64,000 nt of DNA from a bacterium (GTDB lineage: Bacteria; Pseudomonadota; Alphaproteobacteria; Acetobacterales; Acetobacteraceae): contig JAMFRO010000006.1 in the NCBI GenBank assembly GCA_026224825.1, forward strand, positions 27,612 through 91,611, given 5' to 3'. The position numbers and the translations under genes are program-made. Numbering within the stretch: the stretch's first letter is position 1; the number at the start of each line of letters is the position of its first letter. The notes below the pieces were generated by a model. That model was not told where the DNA came from, ran no database searches, and saw only the letters and a program-made list of their open reading frames with translations. Positions 35,750-44,821 of the stretch are shown here, one piece after another.

Positions 35750-36946
35750 ATGGCACTGACCGACACAGCCGTCCGCAATGCCAAGCCCAAGGACAAGCCG
35801 TATAAGCTGTCGGATGCTTATGGGCTCTATCTCCTCGTCAACCCGAAGGGGAGTAAGCTCTGGCGGATCAAATATCGCATGAACGGGGTGGAGCGTAAGC
35901 TCGCGCTTGGGACCTACCCGGACATCACGCTAGCAGGGGCAAGAACGGCGCGCGATGGTGCCCGCAAGCAGATGGGCAATGCGATCGATCCCAACGCCGC
36001 AAAGCGGCAGGCTCGGATTGAGGCGAGCATCCGCGCGAAGAATAACTTTGCGTGCGTGGCTGAGGAGTTGATTGAGAAAAAGGGCAGAGAGGGGCGAGCA
36101 GCCGCGACGCTGAAAAAGCAGCGATGGCTAATAAAATTGCTGGGGTCGGATTTCGGGAAGCGGCCGGTCGCGGACATTACCCCTCAGGAATTGCTTCATG
36201 AGCTTAAAAAGCACGAGCGGAGGGGACGGTTCGAAACAACCAAGCAGCTCCGCGCCTTTGCGGGCCAGGTTTTTCGCTACGCGGCAGCGACGGCGCGGGC
36301 CGAGCGTGACCCGGCTCAACTTCTGCAGGGAGCACTGACGTCGCCGACTGTCACGCACTTTGCCGCAATCACCGATCCGGCTGAGTTCGGCGCCCTGTTG
36401 AGGGCGATAGGCGATTACCAAGGCGATCCTTCAGTTATGCATGCCTTGAAGCTCACACCACACGTGTTCCAGCGACCTGGTGAGATTCGCCAAATGGAGT
36501 GGTCGGAAATCGACTTCGAAAAGGCGGTCTGGATAATACCGACCACCAGAATGAAGATGCGTGAGCCCCATACGGTTCCGCTGTCGCGCCAAGCCGTGGC
36601 CATTCTCCGTGAAATGCGGACGTTGTCGGGATCGGGACGCTACGTTTTTCCATCCGTGCGCACCAGGGCAAAACCGATCAGCGACAACACGGTTAATGCC
36701 GCTCTACGGCGCATGGGCTATTCCAAGAATCAGATGACGGCCCATGGTTTCCGCACGTCGGCATCCTCGCTACTAAACGAATCAGGCAAATGGAACCCGG
36801 ACGCGATTGAGCGCGCCTTAGCCCACATGGTTCCTGGTATTATACGACGCATATACAACCAATCGGCTTATTGGGCTGAGCGAGTCGAAATGGCCCAGTG
36901 GTGGAGCGATTATCTTGATGGTCTGAGGGAGAGTGGAAATCGCTAA
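35750..36946 (+). CDS. P4-type tyrosine integrase (DUF4102)
   Basis: 398 residues from ATG 35750. The N-terminal DUF4102 arm-binding domain reads MALTDTAVRNAKPKDKPYKL and GLYLLVNPKGSKLWRIKYRM. The catalytic domain has the first Arg in HVFQRPGEIRQMEW, HGFR for the H-x-x-R box in MTAHGFRTSASSLLNES, a third conserved His in RALAHMVPG and the Tyr region IYNQSAYWAERVEMAQWWSD. All key residues look intact. Integrases of this type usually insert into the 3' end of a tRNA and lie next to the attachment site. The 164 bases between tRNA and start include a TTGTCAG/CTGACAA inverted pair. Confidence 0.92.
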   Translation: MALTDTAVRNAKPKDKPYKLSDAYGLYLLVNPKGSKLWRIKYRMNGVERKLALGTYPDITLAGARTARDGARKQMGNAIDPNAAKRQARIEASIRAKNNFACVAEELIEKKGREGRAAATLKKQRWLIKLLGSDFGKRPVADITPQELLHELKKHERRGRFETTKQLRAFAGQVFRYAAATARAERDPAQLLQGALTSPTVTHFAAITDPAEFGALLRAIGDYQGDPSVMHALKLTPHVFQRPGEIRQMEWSEIDFEKAVWIIPTTRMKMREPHTVPLSRQAVAILREMRTLSGSGRYVFPSVRTRAKPISDNTVNAALRRMGYSKNQMTAHGFRTSASSLLNESGKWNPDAIERALAHMVPGIIRRIYNQSAYWAERVEMAQWWSDYLDGLRESGNR

Positions 36947-36954
36947 CCGTTTGC

Positions 36955-36999
36955 CTCCGAAGGCAAAGGTCACGCGTTCGAATCGCGTCGGGTCCGCCA
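36955..36999 (+). other. 3' fragment of a tRNA-Arg(CCG), likely attachment-site relic
   Basis: From 36955 the sequence matches the second half of a tRNA: anticodon loop CTCCGAA, stem strand GGCAA, variable loop AGGTC, T-arm with GTTCGAATC, acceptor strand and CCGCCA. The 5' half is missing; upstream is the integrase stop codon 8 bases away. The layout and the AGGTC variable loop resemble tRNA-Arg(CCG). Such 3' fragments mark the end of an integrated element. Confidence 0.65.
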
Positions 37000-37383
37000 A
37001 TTTCGTGAATAAAATCAATCGGTTGCAATGAGATCTATGCCAGGTCGGCATTGCTCCTTGAGCGTTGCAACCACATTGCAACCAACCGGGTTGAGTAGGG
37101 CAGGCAAGTTCCGCCTTGGCTTAGACAGGCGGTTGCATAGCGGTTCGGTGTGCGCCGCCGATGTTCGATAACAAAAATTTGCCATTGGGCCCGTCTTTGC
37201 ATGGTGCCAATCTCAGCGGGTATGAGGATTAAGTCCTTCCCCTCATTTCAAAATTTCGGTAGTCGCGGGGGCCCACGACTAACCGGAAGATTCCAAATGA
37301 AATCAAAGAATTACGAACTAACTCCGTAGAAAATAACCGAGTTTTGCGCTCGTCGGCTCTCGTCTATTTTTACGCGTGACGAA
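37000..37383. other. Intergenic region with repeated ATTGCAACC motifs
   Basis: No gene is supported. CGGTTGCAATG (37019-37029) is inverted relative to two later motifs, GTTGCAACC and ATTGCAACC, within 70 bases. They could be recombinase arm sites or operators. The rest is AT-richer than the core. Confidence 0.4.
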
Positions 37384-39522
37384 TTGGCGTCGCTCAAAGA
37401 GTATTTAATTGGGCTCCTCGACACAGCAAAATACCCGCCTTATCGGGGAACTCGGTTGGATTTTCTGGGGATTGCCCAGGAGGTTGCGATTGCCGCCGAG
37501 CATCTTTCGTCAAGCCGTCGACACATTCAACCGATTTTCGATGCGGTAACGAGAGCTGTGGCGGCATGCAAGCTCCGCCCAACTGAAGTTACTGCCACCC
37601 ACACAGTCCAATCAACGAAGTTTGCGTTTGAAGTGAAGCGCCGTGGTCGCGTCCCGAAAGCTATGGTTGAGTTTCCGGAGCCTACAACGACGGTATGGGA
37701 CGAACCGGAGGACTTAAGCGCAGCATTGCAGTTGCATGCCCGGCGGCACGGGGATAGCATTTACCATCTCTATAAAGCGGTAGTTCGCCCCGAAGACGGC
37801 TTCGATCAAACGACGTTGATGAGCTGGGTCCGTGGTACCAAAGCTCCCCGATCGGTCGTCAGCCTCGAAATTTTGCGCCGAATCGAACGGCGCTATCGGC
37901 TGCCGGAGGGGTATTTCAACGGTAAGACCAGCCACGCGGCACAAGCCCCTACGGGGCATGATTTCGAGTCTTTCTCGCCATCTGAGCGGAAGCGGCTCGC
38001 CTGGCATCTTCCTGACGATTTCAACGCGCGTTCGCGCACAGAACGTATCGAAATTCTCGATTGGGTGAGAACGCGCATTATCAGTGGTTCCACGGAATAT
38101 AGACGTTATCAGGCCGCTGCCGCGAATCAGCGTTTTGCGGTCCGTTTCACATGTACATCAGGTCCCAGGAAAAAGCGTCCGCGCGAATTAAGCCCTAATG
38201 AGTCGGGGATTATCCATGCCCCAACAGCTTTAGACAACGAGATGACAGAGCTGATGCGTTTCAAAACCTCGACGTTTGCCGCCTTTGGTATGCAACGAAA
38301 CGGTGTTTGGGGCGACGAAACAGCTGATCAGAAAGTGGAGCATTTTGGTCTTTGGTTTGGCGCATTCGCCGCACCGGAGCAGAGTGAAGTTCAAGGATTC
38401 GGGGTCGATCCCGCTCGGCTGACCTTCGCCATGATGATTTTTCCTCAGGTCTGGGATTGGTACCTACAATGGCGTGAGCGCAGGCGAGGATTCTATACGA
38501 GATGGGAAACTGACTTGCTCTCCATCGTCACAGCATTGACGCGGGAAGAAACGGGATGGTTGAGGCAGACGCCACGCATAGCGGATAGTTTGGTGGAAAT
38601 TGAGCGCTTGATATCCCAAACCGACATTGACGAAGCGAGGAATGACTGGGATGCCGCCTGCGATCGGATGCATCGGCATGCTAAGCGCCGCATCAAGGAG
38701 ATCAATCGGGTCGCCCGCGTTCATCGCGATCCGTTCGAGCCCATATTGCCGATTTTGGAAGCCCCGAGTCCAGTCGCGGAATACAGGAAGATAACCGAAG
38801 AAATTCTCCGAAGGATGCCGGACGAGCGCCGGTATCCACGTGCGACTGCCGAGGCTGTGAGGTCCTTTCTCCTGCTTCGGATAGGTTTGCACACCGGCTT
38901 GAGGCAGAAAAATCTGCGTGAGCTTTTGCTCTGCAAGCGCGATGCTCTGCCGACGTCCGAACGGCGTCTTGAGGACATGAGACGAGGAGAGATTCGTTGG
39001 AGCACGAAGGAACGGGGATGGGAAATTTTGATTCCATCTGTAGCATTCAAAAATGCCACCTCATCCTTCTTTGGGGCAAAACCGTTCCGGTTAATTTTAC
39101 CCGACCTTGGCGGCTTATATGAGAAAATCGAATCTTATATCGATCGGCATCGCAAACGCCTAATTGGCCCAGCCGCAGATACGGGCACCTTTTTCGTCAA
39201 AACCGCGAAAACGACCAGTGCAAACGCAGCTTACGATCAGCACACCTTCTATGAGGCTTGGAGGCTCATCACCCAACGTTACGGCGTCTACAATCCATGG
39301 ACTGGACGCGGAGTCATTGAGGGGTTGTTGCCGCATGGTCCGCACAATGTTCGTGATGTTCTGGCAACGCATATTTTGAAGCAGACCGGATCGTATGAGC
39401 AGGCAAGTTATGCGATTCAAGATACGCCTGAAATGGTCACGCGGCACTACGGTCGGTTCCTGCCGCAGGACAAAGCGGAGATTGCCGCACGCATCTTAAA
39501 TCAGGTTTGGGAGGCCGCCTAG
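37384..39522 (+). CDS. Long tyrosine recombinase with an N-terminal DNA-binding-like region
   Basis: 712 residues from a TTG at 37384; no better start was seen. The C-terminal part (about 500-700) has the tyrosine recombinase residues: Arg I in RIGLHTGLRQKNLRELLL, H-x-x-R in HGPHNVRDVLATHILKQ, and the nucleophile Tyr in VTRHYGRFLP. Residues about 115-175 look like a helix-turn-helix: LHARRHGDSIYHLYKAV, then TTLMSWVRGTKAPRSVVSLE. The middle is helical with no known domain. Normal integrases are 300-450 residues, so it is far longer. GC is lower than the core. It stands alone, with no excisionase seen. Confidence 0.75.
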   Translation: MASLKEYLIGLLDTAKYPPYRGTRLDFLGIAQEVAIAAEHLSSSRRHIQPIFDAVTRAVAACKLRPTEVTATHTVQSTKFAFEVKRRGRVPKAMVEFPEPTTTVWDEPEDLSAALQLHARRHGDSIYHLYKAVVRPEDGFDQTTLMSWVRGTKAPRSVVSLEILRRIERRYRLPEGYFNGKTSHAAQAPTGHDFESFSPSERKRLAWHLPDDFNARSRTERIEILDWVRTRIISGSTEYRRYQAAAANQRFAVRFTCTSGPRKKRPRELSPNESGIIHAPTALDNEMTELMRFKTSTFAAFGMQRNGVWGDETADQKVEHFGLWFGAFAAPEQSEVQGFGVDPARLTFAMMIFPQVWDWYLQWRERRRGFYTRWETDLLSIVTALTREETGWLRQTPRIADSLVEIERLISQTDIDEARNDWDAACDRMHRHAKRRIKEINRVARVHRDPFEPILPILEAPSPVAEYRKITEEILRRMPDERRYPRATAEAVRSFLLLRIGLHTGLRQKNLRELLLCKRDALPTSERRLEDMRRGEIRWSTKERGWEILIPSVAFKNATSSFFGAKPFRLILPDLGGLYEKIESYIDRHRKRLIGPAADTGTFFVKTAKTTSANAAYDQHTFYEAWRLITQRYGVYNPWTGRGVIEGLLPHGPHNVRDVLATHILKQTGSYEQASYAIQDTPEMVTRHYGRFLPQDKAEIAARILNQVWEAA

Positions 39523-39612
39523 ATACTGGGGAGAGCGCCACGTCGGTGCCTTTGCGGAGATTAAAAGGCGTAATCTCCGCAAAGGTTGCGGTGATTATCC
39601 TGCTTACGGCTT

Positions 39613-39961
39613 TCAGCTGTCTACAACATTCACGAGATTACCGGCCGGATCGCGGAAAAAGAAGCGCCGAAGCCCCCAGCTTTCTTTGACGGGGCCAGCA
39701 AACCACTTCTGCCCCGGCGGCCCGAACGGCGGTCTCGGTGGCGTCAAGATCGTCTACGCCGATGGAAATCACCGGTAGCTCTGTACCGGAGCCACCTTCA
39801 GAGGCCGTGTGTAACTCGATTTTCTGACTTTTGTCTTTGCTCAGAAAAGAGATCCAGCCCATGTCAAAGGGTAGGTCGAGTTGGAAAACTTCCTGATAAA
39901 ACTTTGCTAGCGCGACCGGGTTCGGCGCGGTGAGATTAGCAACGATCCTCGTGACGGCCAT
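39613..39961 (-). pseudogene. VOC-family (glyoxalase-like) protein with a frameshift
   Basis: Start at ATG 39961 (alternative 39982). The frame reads VTRIVANLTAPNPVALAKFY, FQLDLPFDMGWISFL and VISIGVDDLDATETAVRAAG, a VOC half-fold, then departs from the family near 39703 and stops at 39638. Leaving out one base in the GTGGTTT at about 39702 gives AGPVKESWGLRRFFFRDP and AGNLVNVVDS to a stop at 39613, which is the normal family ending. A one-base insertion is therefore likely; a sequencing error is possible. Confidence 0.7.
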
Positions 39962-39982
39962 CTTGAAACGGCTCCCTGCCAT

Positions 39983-40414
39983 CGGCGTTTTGTCGTAATT
40001 CGTTTATACTCCAAGTAAAACCCAATGGCATCTAAACTGCTTTGCTACCGGGAGCGGCTGTTCCGTTTCAATCCGTACTGGCACGGCTACGCGCCTAAGC
40101 CCGAACGCTTACAGCTATGGCTGGGTTGGGCGCAAAGCAGAATGCCTCCTCCGATGCTTTGAATACTGCCGTGAGAGGGCGAAAATGAACCCATACGATG
40201 TGTAGGCGTTTCCGGCTCGTTGGCTTTAATCTGTTGATTTAATTGAATACAGATTGAGCTGTATGCCCTGGAGTTTAACCGTATTGAGTTTTGGATTGGA
40301 CCAAAATTGGTCCAAAATCGCTGGCAGTAAATTAAATTCGGGCATGTTCAAATCATGTCTCAACAGCTATCGATACCCGCCCCCATTAAACGTCAAAAGG
40401 GGCCGCTGGCGGTT
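39983..40414. other. Intergenic region, 432 bp
   Basis: I see no supported gene. Short ORFs on + lack recognisable features. The region is AT-richer than the core and separates the recombinase/VOC part from the oxygenase operon; it may be a junction of inserted DNA. Confidence 0.3.
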
Positions 40415-41875
40415 CTATTTCGTCACGCTAAAAACGGTCATTCGTTGAAACATCCGCATACCTTCGATACCGCGCTCATGGCCGATACCGCTGGATTTGA
40501 TGCCGCCGAATGGTGCGTAGCTGCTGGAGAGTGCGCCATTGACATGCACCGCGCCGCTGTGCACGCGCTGGGCCACCGCAAAGGCTTCATCCGTATCATT
40601 GCCGAAAACATAGCCGGAGAGGCCATATTTTGAATCATTGGCCATCGCCACGGCATGGTCGATATCGCGGTAGCCGATGATGCCGGCGACGGGACCGAAA
40701 ATTTCTTCCTGTGCTGCCGGGTTGGCGTTGTCCGGCAGGTCGAGCACGGTGGGTTCGAAGAAAAAGCCCCGGTTGAGATGCGCCGGGCGTTTACCGCCGG
40801 TGGCGATGCGCCCGCCATGCTGGACGGCGAGATTTACAAAATGCTCGCAACGCTCCACCTGCCTGGCGCTGATCACCGGTCCAACCTGCGTTTGAGGGGC
40901 GTTCGTATAGCCCTGAATTAGCGCGCCAACCGCGGCGGCGGCTTTTTCCACAATCTCGGCCTTGCGCGCCGCAGGCACGAAAATGCGCGTGCCCAGGACA
41001 CAGCCCTGGCCGGCATGCGAGGTGCTGACGGAAACGGCCGCCTGCACGGCGCGTTCGGCCGCGTCGGGCAGAAAAATCTGCGCCGATTTGCCGCCGAGTT
41101 CCAACTGAACGCGCTTAAATGTGGCGGCGGCCTGGGTGGCCACCTGCGCGCCCACGGCGGAGGAACCGGTGAATGTGATCATATCGACCGCGCGGTGGGT
41201 GGTGAGCAGCTGCGCGCCCTCGACGCCTGCTTCCAGCACAAGGTTGAGCACGCCGGGCGGCAGGCCCACTGCATCGGCTGCCTCGGCAAAAGCTAAAGAG
41301 GAGAGCGGCGTGAGTGGGTTGGGCCGCAGGATAACCGAATTGCCGGCGATGAGCGCCGGTATGGCCTTCCACACCCCGGTATGCAGGGGAAAATTATAGG
41401 CGGAAATACCGGCCACCACACCCAGCGGCGCGTAGCGCTTCAGGCTGGCCACACTCTGGCCACGCTGGTTATGCGCCTCGCCCGGCGGCAAAGCGTTTTC
41501 CTCCATTTCCGGCAGGCTGACCATCAGATCGATGATTTCGCGTGCCATGCGCAACGGCGTTTCAAATTGTGCCTGCATGGTGGAGGAAAACGCAGGGCAA
41601 CCGGTTTCCGCCACCAGCAGCGTTTTAATAGCATCGCCCTGCGCCTGCATATGGTCGATGAGATTGTGCAGCAGTGCCGCGCGCGCTTGCATGGTTGTGT
41701 GGCGCCAGGGGCCGGTGTCGAAAGCCTGGCGTGCTTTGGTGATGGCATACTCGATCTGCGCCACGGACAAGGCGGGAAAACGCGTGAAGACGGTGCCGTC
41801 GGACGGGTTCTCGACTTCCAGTTCGGCACCTTTGCCATCGACGAATGCACCGTCGATATATCCCGCTTTTTGCAT
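40415..41875 (-). CDS. NAD(P)-dependent aldehyde dehydrogenase
   Basis: 486 residues from ATG 41875. ALDH signs: YNFPLHTGVWKAIPALIAGN, ITFTGSSAVGAQVATQA, catalytic Glu in LELGGKSAQIF, catalytic Cys in HAGQGCVLGTRIF, and EEIFGPVAGIIGYRDIDHAV. The N-terminus, AGYIDGAFVDGKGAELEVEN, is that of broad-range ALDHs. It oxidises an aldehyde to an acid in the cytoplasm. It is the third gene of an operon with the Rieske oxygenase and its small partner, 37 bases after the latter, so the aldehyde is probably a product of that oxygenase pathway. Confidence 0.92.
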   Translation of the reverse strand: MQKAGYIDGAFVDGKGAELEVENPSDGTVFTRFPALSVAQIEYAITKARQAFDTGPWRHTTMQARAALLHNLIDHMQAQGDAIKTLLVAETGCPAFSSTMQAQFETPLRMAREIIDLMVSLPEMEENALPPGEAHNQRGQSVASLKRYAPLGVVAGISAYNFPLHTGVWKAIPALIAGNSVILRPNPLTPLSSLAFAEAADAVGLPPGVLNLVLEAGVEGAQLLTTHRAVDMITFTGSSAVGAQVATQAAATFKRVQLELGGKSAQIFLPDAAERAVQAAVSVSTSHAGQGCVLGTRIFVPAARKAEIVEKAAAAVGALIQGYTNAPQTQVGPVISARQVERCEHFVNLAVQHGGRIATGGKRPAHLNRGFFFEPTVLDLPDNANPAAQEEIFGPVAGIIGYRDIDHAVAMANDSKYGLSGYVFGNDTDEAFAVAQRVHSGAVHVNGALSSSYAPFGGIKSSGIGHERGIEGMRMFQRMTVFSVTK

Positions 41876-41912
41876 TGTTTTACGCCCCTGGTTTTCGGCT
41901 TGTTCTGAGAGG

Positions 41913-42254
41913 TTAAACCGCATCCGCGGGCGCGCGTGTCAGGCGCATGTGCTGGCGCAGCCTGCTGTGCGCGGGCTCATCATCGCCCTGCACCTCGACG
42001 CCCATGGCCACATGAGCATAGCTCAACAACAGGCGCATCAACCGCTGTTCGCCGTCATCATGTTCGGCCAGCGGCTTGCGGTCCAGAAAGGCGAGTGCGG
42101 CTTCAAGCACGGGCTGCATGGCGACGTAAAATGCCAGCGCTGCCGCGGGCGTGGCACTGTCGCGCAAATGCGCCCGTGCGCCCGCAGAATCCCCGGCCCA
42201 GTGCGGCGCAAATTCTTCCAGCTCGGCGAAGCCTTCTGGCAGAAGCCTGTTCAT
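41913..42254 (-). CDS. Small helical protein coupled to the Rieske oxygenase, unknown function
   Basis: 113 residues from ATG 42254, which overlaps the TGA of the Rieske gene (ATGA). It begins MNRLLPEGFAELEEFAPHWA and contains TPAAALAFYVAMQPVLEAAL and then LMRLLLSYAHVAMGVEVQG. It is predicted mostly helical, with no signal peptide, cysteines or metal motif. It does not look like a SnoaL-type beta subunit of ring-hydroxylating dioxygenases, which are longer. The coupling suggests a partner needed in fixed ratio, such as a stability or assembly factor. That is inference. Confidence 0.65.
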   Translation of the reverse strand: MNRLLPEGFAELEEFAPHWAGDSAGARAHLRDSATPAAALAFYVAMQPVLEAALAFLDRKPLAEHDDGEQRLMRLLLSYAHVAMGVEVQGDDEPAHSRLRQHMRLTRAPADAV

Positions 42255-43435
42255 ACCAGGTCCTCCGCTTTGTAGGCTTGCACCATCGCATCCACCTGCA
42301 GGTATAAATGGCGGCAGAGCGCCTCCTGCGTCTGGAAATGAATATGTTTTAGCGCGCCGCTGCTCAGCCCTTTCTGCCCGGCCAGAATCACATCGCGGTC
42401 TTCGCAATGCACATCGCGCGCACTGGCCATCAGCGCTTCGCGGGCGAAACGTTCACTGGCGCTGGCGTCCTCGCCAATCCAGTAGATGCGGATAACGCCG
42501 CGCGAGCGCGTGGCGCTGATTGGCATCACCATCTGCGAAAACGGCTGCAGGGCCGAGCCGAGCAGAAAGAAATTAGGGAAGAGGGCGAAATATTCGGTAG
42601 GGCCTGGCGTAAGCACATGGCCTTTGGCGGCGGCACTCGCCAGGGCCTGGCGGAAGGCCAGTGAGAGCGTATAGGGTGGCGGTGGCGGCGCGGGGTTGGA
42701 CCAGATGATCTGCTTGCGATGCTGCCCATGGAAGGAAAATCCGGCGGCATAGCCAAAAGGATTCTCGGCCCCGATGCCGGCACCGCTGGAGCGGGGATGA
42801 ATGAAGCGCAGATGATAATTCTCCTGGAAATTATCATAGGTCAGCTTCCAGTTGGCCTCGATCTCATAGACATATTCAGTGAAATTCGTGGCCAGGCTTA
42901 TGGGCAGCGCTTCCAGCCGCACCGTCAGATCCCCCAGAGACTCACGCAGCGGTGTCGGATCCGGCGCGAAATTAATGAAGATCAGCCCGGCGCAGATTTC
43001 CACCGCGACGCGCAGCAGACCGCAATCCGCCTTGGCAAGATTAAACTGCTCGAAATCAGGTGCTGAGAGCAGCGCGCCATCCGTACCAAAAGTCCAGCGA
43101 TGATAGCGGCAGCTGAAATTCGCACGCCGTCCGCTTTCCTCCTGTACGAGCTCGGTGCCGCGATGCGTGCAGATGTTATGGAAGGCACGTATCTCATTAT
43201 CCTTGCCGCGCGTGATGAGCACGGAGGCATTTGCCGCCTCGACCTCGCGGCGGATGAAACTCCCTGGTCCCGACAATTCGCATACATGGCCGATTTGCAG
43301 CCAGCTGCGTTTGAACACCGCTTCGCGCTCCAGTTCAAAATAGGCGGGGTCATAATAGGGCGCGGCGGGGATGGGCGTCGTGCCAAGCCACGACACCTCA
43401 TCACGCCGCACGGGCTGGAATGGGATCGTATTCAT
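42251..43435 (-). CDS. Rieske non-heme iron oxygenase, alpha subunit
   Basis: 394 residues from ATG 43435 with GGGAGAG upstream. The [2Fe-2S] Rieske motif is CTH at residues 89-91 and CRYH at 109-112, with the standard spacing of 17. The mononuclear iron site is in DNFQENYHLRFIHP, with His 208 and His 213 and Glu 205 before them. It would insert oxygen using electrons from a reductase. The C-terminal catalytic domain continues to about residue 390 (LFPNFFLLGSALQPFSQMV). No ferredoxin or reductase gene is near. It heads the operon with the small protein and the ALDH. Substrate unknown. Confidence 0.92.
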   Translation of the reverse strand: MNTIPFQPVRRDEVSWLGTTPIPAAPYYDPAYFELEREAVFKRSWLQIGHVCELSGPGSFIRREVEAANASVLITRGKDNEIRAFHNICTHRGTELVQEESGRRANFSCRYHRWTFGTDGALLSAPDFEQFNLAKADCGLLRVAVEICAGLIFINFAPDPTPLRESLGDLTVRLEALPISLATNFTEYVYEIEANWKLTYDNFQENYHLRFIHPRSSGAGIGAENPFGYAAGFSFHGQHRKQIIWSNPAPPPPPYTLSLAFRQALASAAAKGHVLTPGPTEYFALFPNFFLLGSALQPFSQMVMPISATRSRGVIRIYWIGEDASASERFAREALMASARDVHCEDRDVILAGQKGLSSGALKHIHFQTQEALCRHLYLQVDAMVQAYKAEDLV

Positions 43436-43629
43436 TGTAGCGCTCTCTCCCGGTGAGGGCGCTACCATATCGACGTAAGGATTATTTAGCAAACGCTTGG
43501 TTCGGCAGCTTGGCGGGTTACGGCTTGCTTGGATGAACAACGGCATGTCCACCCGCGGCGTGAGGGCTGGTGAATGTCCGGCTTTAGGGAAGCGGCAAGG
43601 GCCCGACAATTACGTGAAGGGCGCGAAGC

Positions 43630-43760
43630 CGACGTTGTCGATGCACATTTGGTCGGGAAACTCCTGCCGCTCTCCCATCGATCGTCGGCTCCAATCGCCA
43701 TTCTCAAAGGCTCGGCGCGCCGCCGCGATTGCTACGCCGAACTGCGCCACCGGAAAGGCC
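43630..43760 (-). pseudogene. Possible aldehyde dehydrogenase fragment in a 426-bp gap
   Basis: The gap 43436-43861 between the Rieske gene and the SDR holds no intact gene. On the minus strand the stretch GVAIAAARRAFENGDWSRRS followed by MGERQEF resembles the N-terminal helix of aldehyde dehydrogenases (AAARRAF...W...ER). It loses similarity on both sides. A short match only, so low confidence. Confidence 0.35.
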
Positions 43761-43861
43761 GGGCATGCGGGCGGCCGTGCTCCCGTCGGAAGGGCTTTCG
43801 ACCAGAAACTCCTTACCCTCTCCACTGAGGCGTTCAATCTCTTAAGAATCTGGCAGCGAGG

Positions 43862-44650
43862 CTAAACGGCCCCAGCTGCATCGAACGCCTTCAGGAGCGC
43901 CTGGCAGCGCATTTCGAAATGCGCTTTATGTTCGGGATGGGTGATGATATAGGGTGCATTCGTCTCGATCGCCCGTACCACCGCGCGGCCGACATCATGC
44001 GGGTCCATCATCCGCGCCTCGAGCGCCTCAAGCGCTTCCCGCGACAGCCCGGCACCCTGCACACCCGAGATACGGCTCAGCGACATGCGGCTACGGACCA
44101 GCCCCGGAAACAGGGTCGAAACCCCCACGCCATCCGGCGCGAGCTCGTCCCGCAGGGCGTCGGAAAGGCCGAAAACAGCGAATTTGCTTGCCGAATAGGC
44201 CCCCAAGCCACGGTAGGGTGAAAGACCGTTCATGGAAGAGGTGTTGACGATGTGACCTGAGCCGCGCGCTCGCATATCTGGGGCAAAGGTCTGGACACCA
44301 TAGAAGACACCCCTGAGGTTGATCGCCATGACCTGCTCGAATTCTTCGGGCGCGAACTGATCGACGGGTGTCCAGCTTGTGGAGACTCCAGCGTTATTGC
44401 AAAGAATATCGACACGGCCGAAGCGCTCGAGTGCGGCTTCGCGCAGGGCAGCCCAGCTATCGAGGCGTGTCACATCGAGCGCGAGAGCCGTCACCCGTTC
44501 ACCGAGCCTGCTGGCCTCGGCGCGGGCATAGTCGAGTTCAAGATCGGCGAGAATGACTGACATGCCTTTCTCGACGAACGCTTCCCCCATGCCGGCACCA
44601 ATACCGCCGCCACCGCCCGAGATGACGGCAATCTTACCCGCGAGGTCCAT
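43862..44650 (-). CDS. SDR-family oxidoreductase
   Basis: 262 residues from ATG 44650, GGGAG upstream. Cofactor motif AVISGGGGGIGAGMGEAF, DLEL after the second strand, LCNNAGVST, catalytic Ser in IVNTSSMNGLSPY and YSASK. The N-terminal motif has the extra glycines GGGGGIG. The C-terminal part (YIITHPEHKAHFEMR) is like SDRs of lipid or steroid-type breakdown clusters. It would oxidise an alcohol or reduce a ketone. It is the last gene downstream of the VOC gene but a decayed monooxygenase lies between them. Confidence 0.88.
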   Translation of the reverse strand: MDLAGKIAVISGGGGGIGAGMGEAFVEKGMSVILADLELDYARAEASRLGERVTALALDVTRLDSWAALREAALERFGRVDILCNNAGVSTSWTPVDQFAPEEFEQVMAINLRGVFYGVQTFAPDMRARGSGHIVNTSSMNGLSPYRGLGAYSASKFAVFGLSDALRDELAPDGVGVSTLFPGLVRSRMSLSRISGVQGAGLSREALEALEARMMDPHDVGRAVVRAIETNAPYIITHPEHKAHFEMRCQALLKAFDAAGAV

Positions 44651-44821
44651 GTTCGAATCTCCCTATGGCCAATAGTAAATCTTAAATCATTCTTACGAAA
44701 ACATGGATTTATCATGAGGCGTTGGTCTTGTAACGCAGCGGCATAGGGAGCTGGAATAGCGAGGCTTTCCCAGGGTATTTTGTCCTCAGGTTCAGCTTTG
44801 ACGAGCTGCCCCGGCGCAGTT

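Noticed and set aside
36818..37081. Minus-strand ORF with PDAIRTRDLCLRRQ that looks like a protein
   Set aside because: It is the antisense translation of the tRNA-Arg 3' fragment and the end of the integrase gene, a well known kind of false ORF.
40025..40162. Small + ORF in the gap before the aldehyde dehydrogenase gene
   Set aside because: No ribosome-binding site, no recognisable motif, and composition like the surrounding non-coding DNA.
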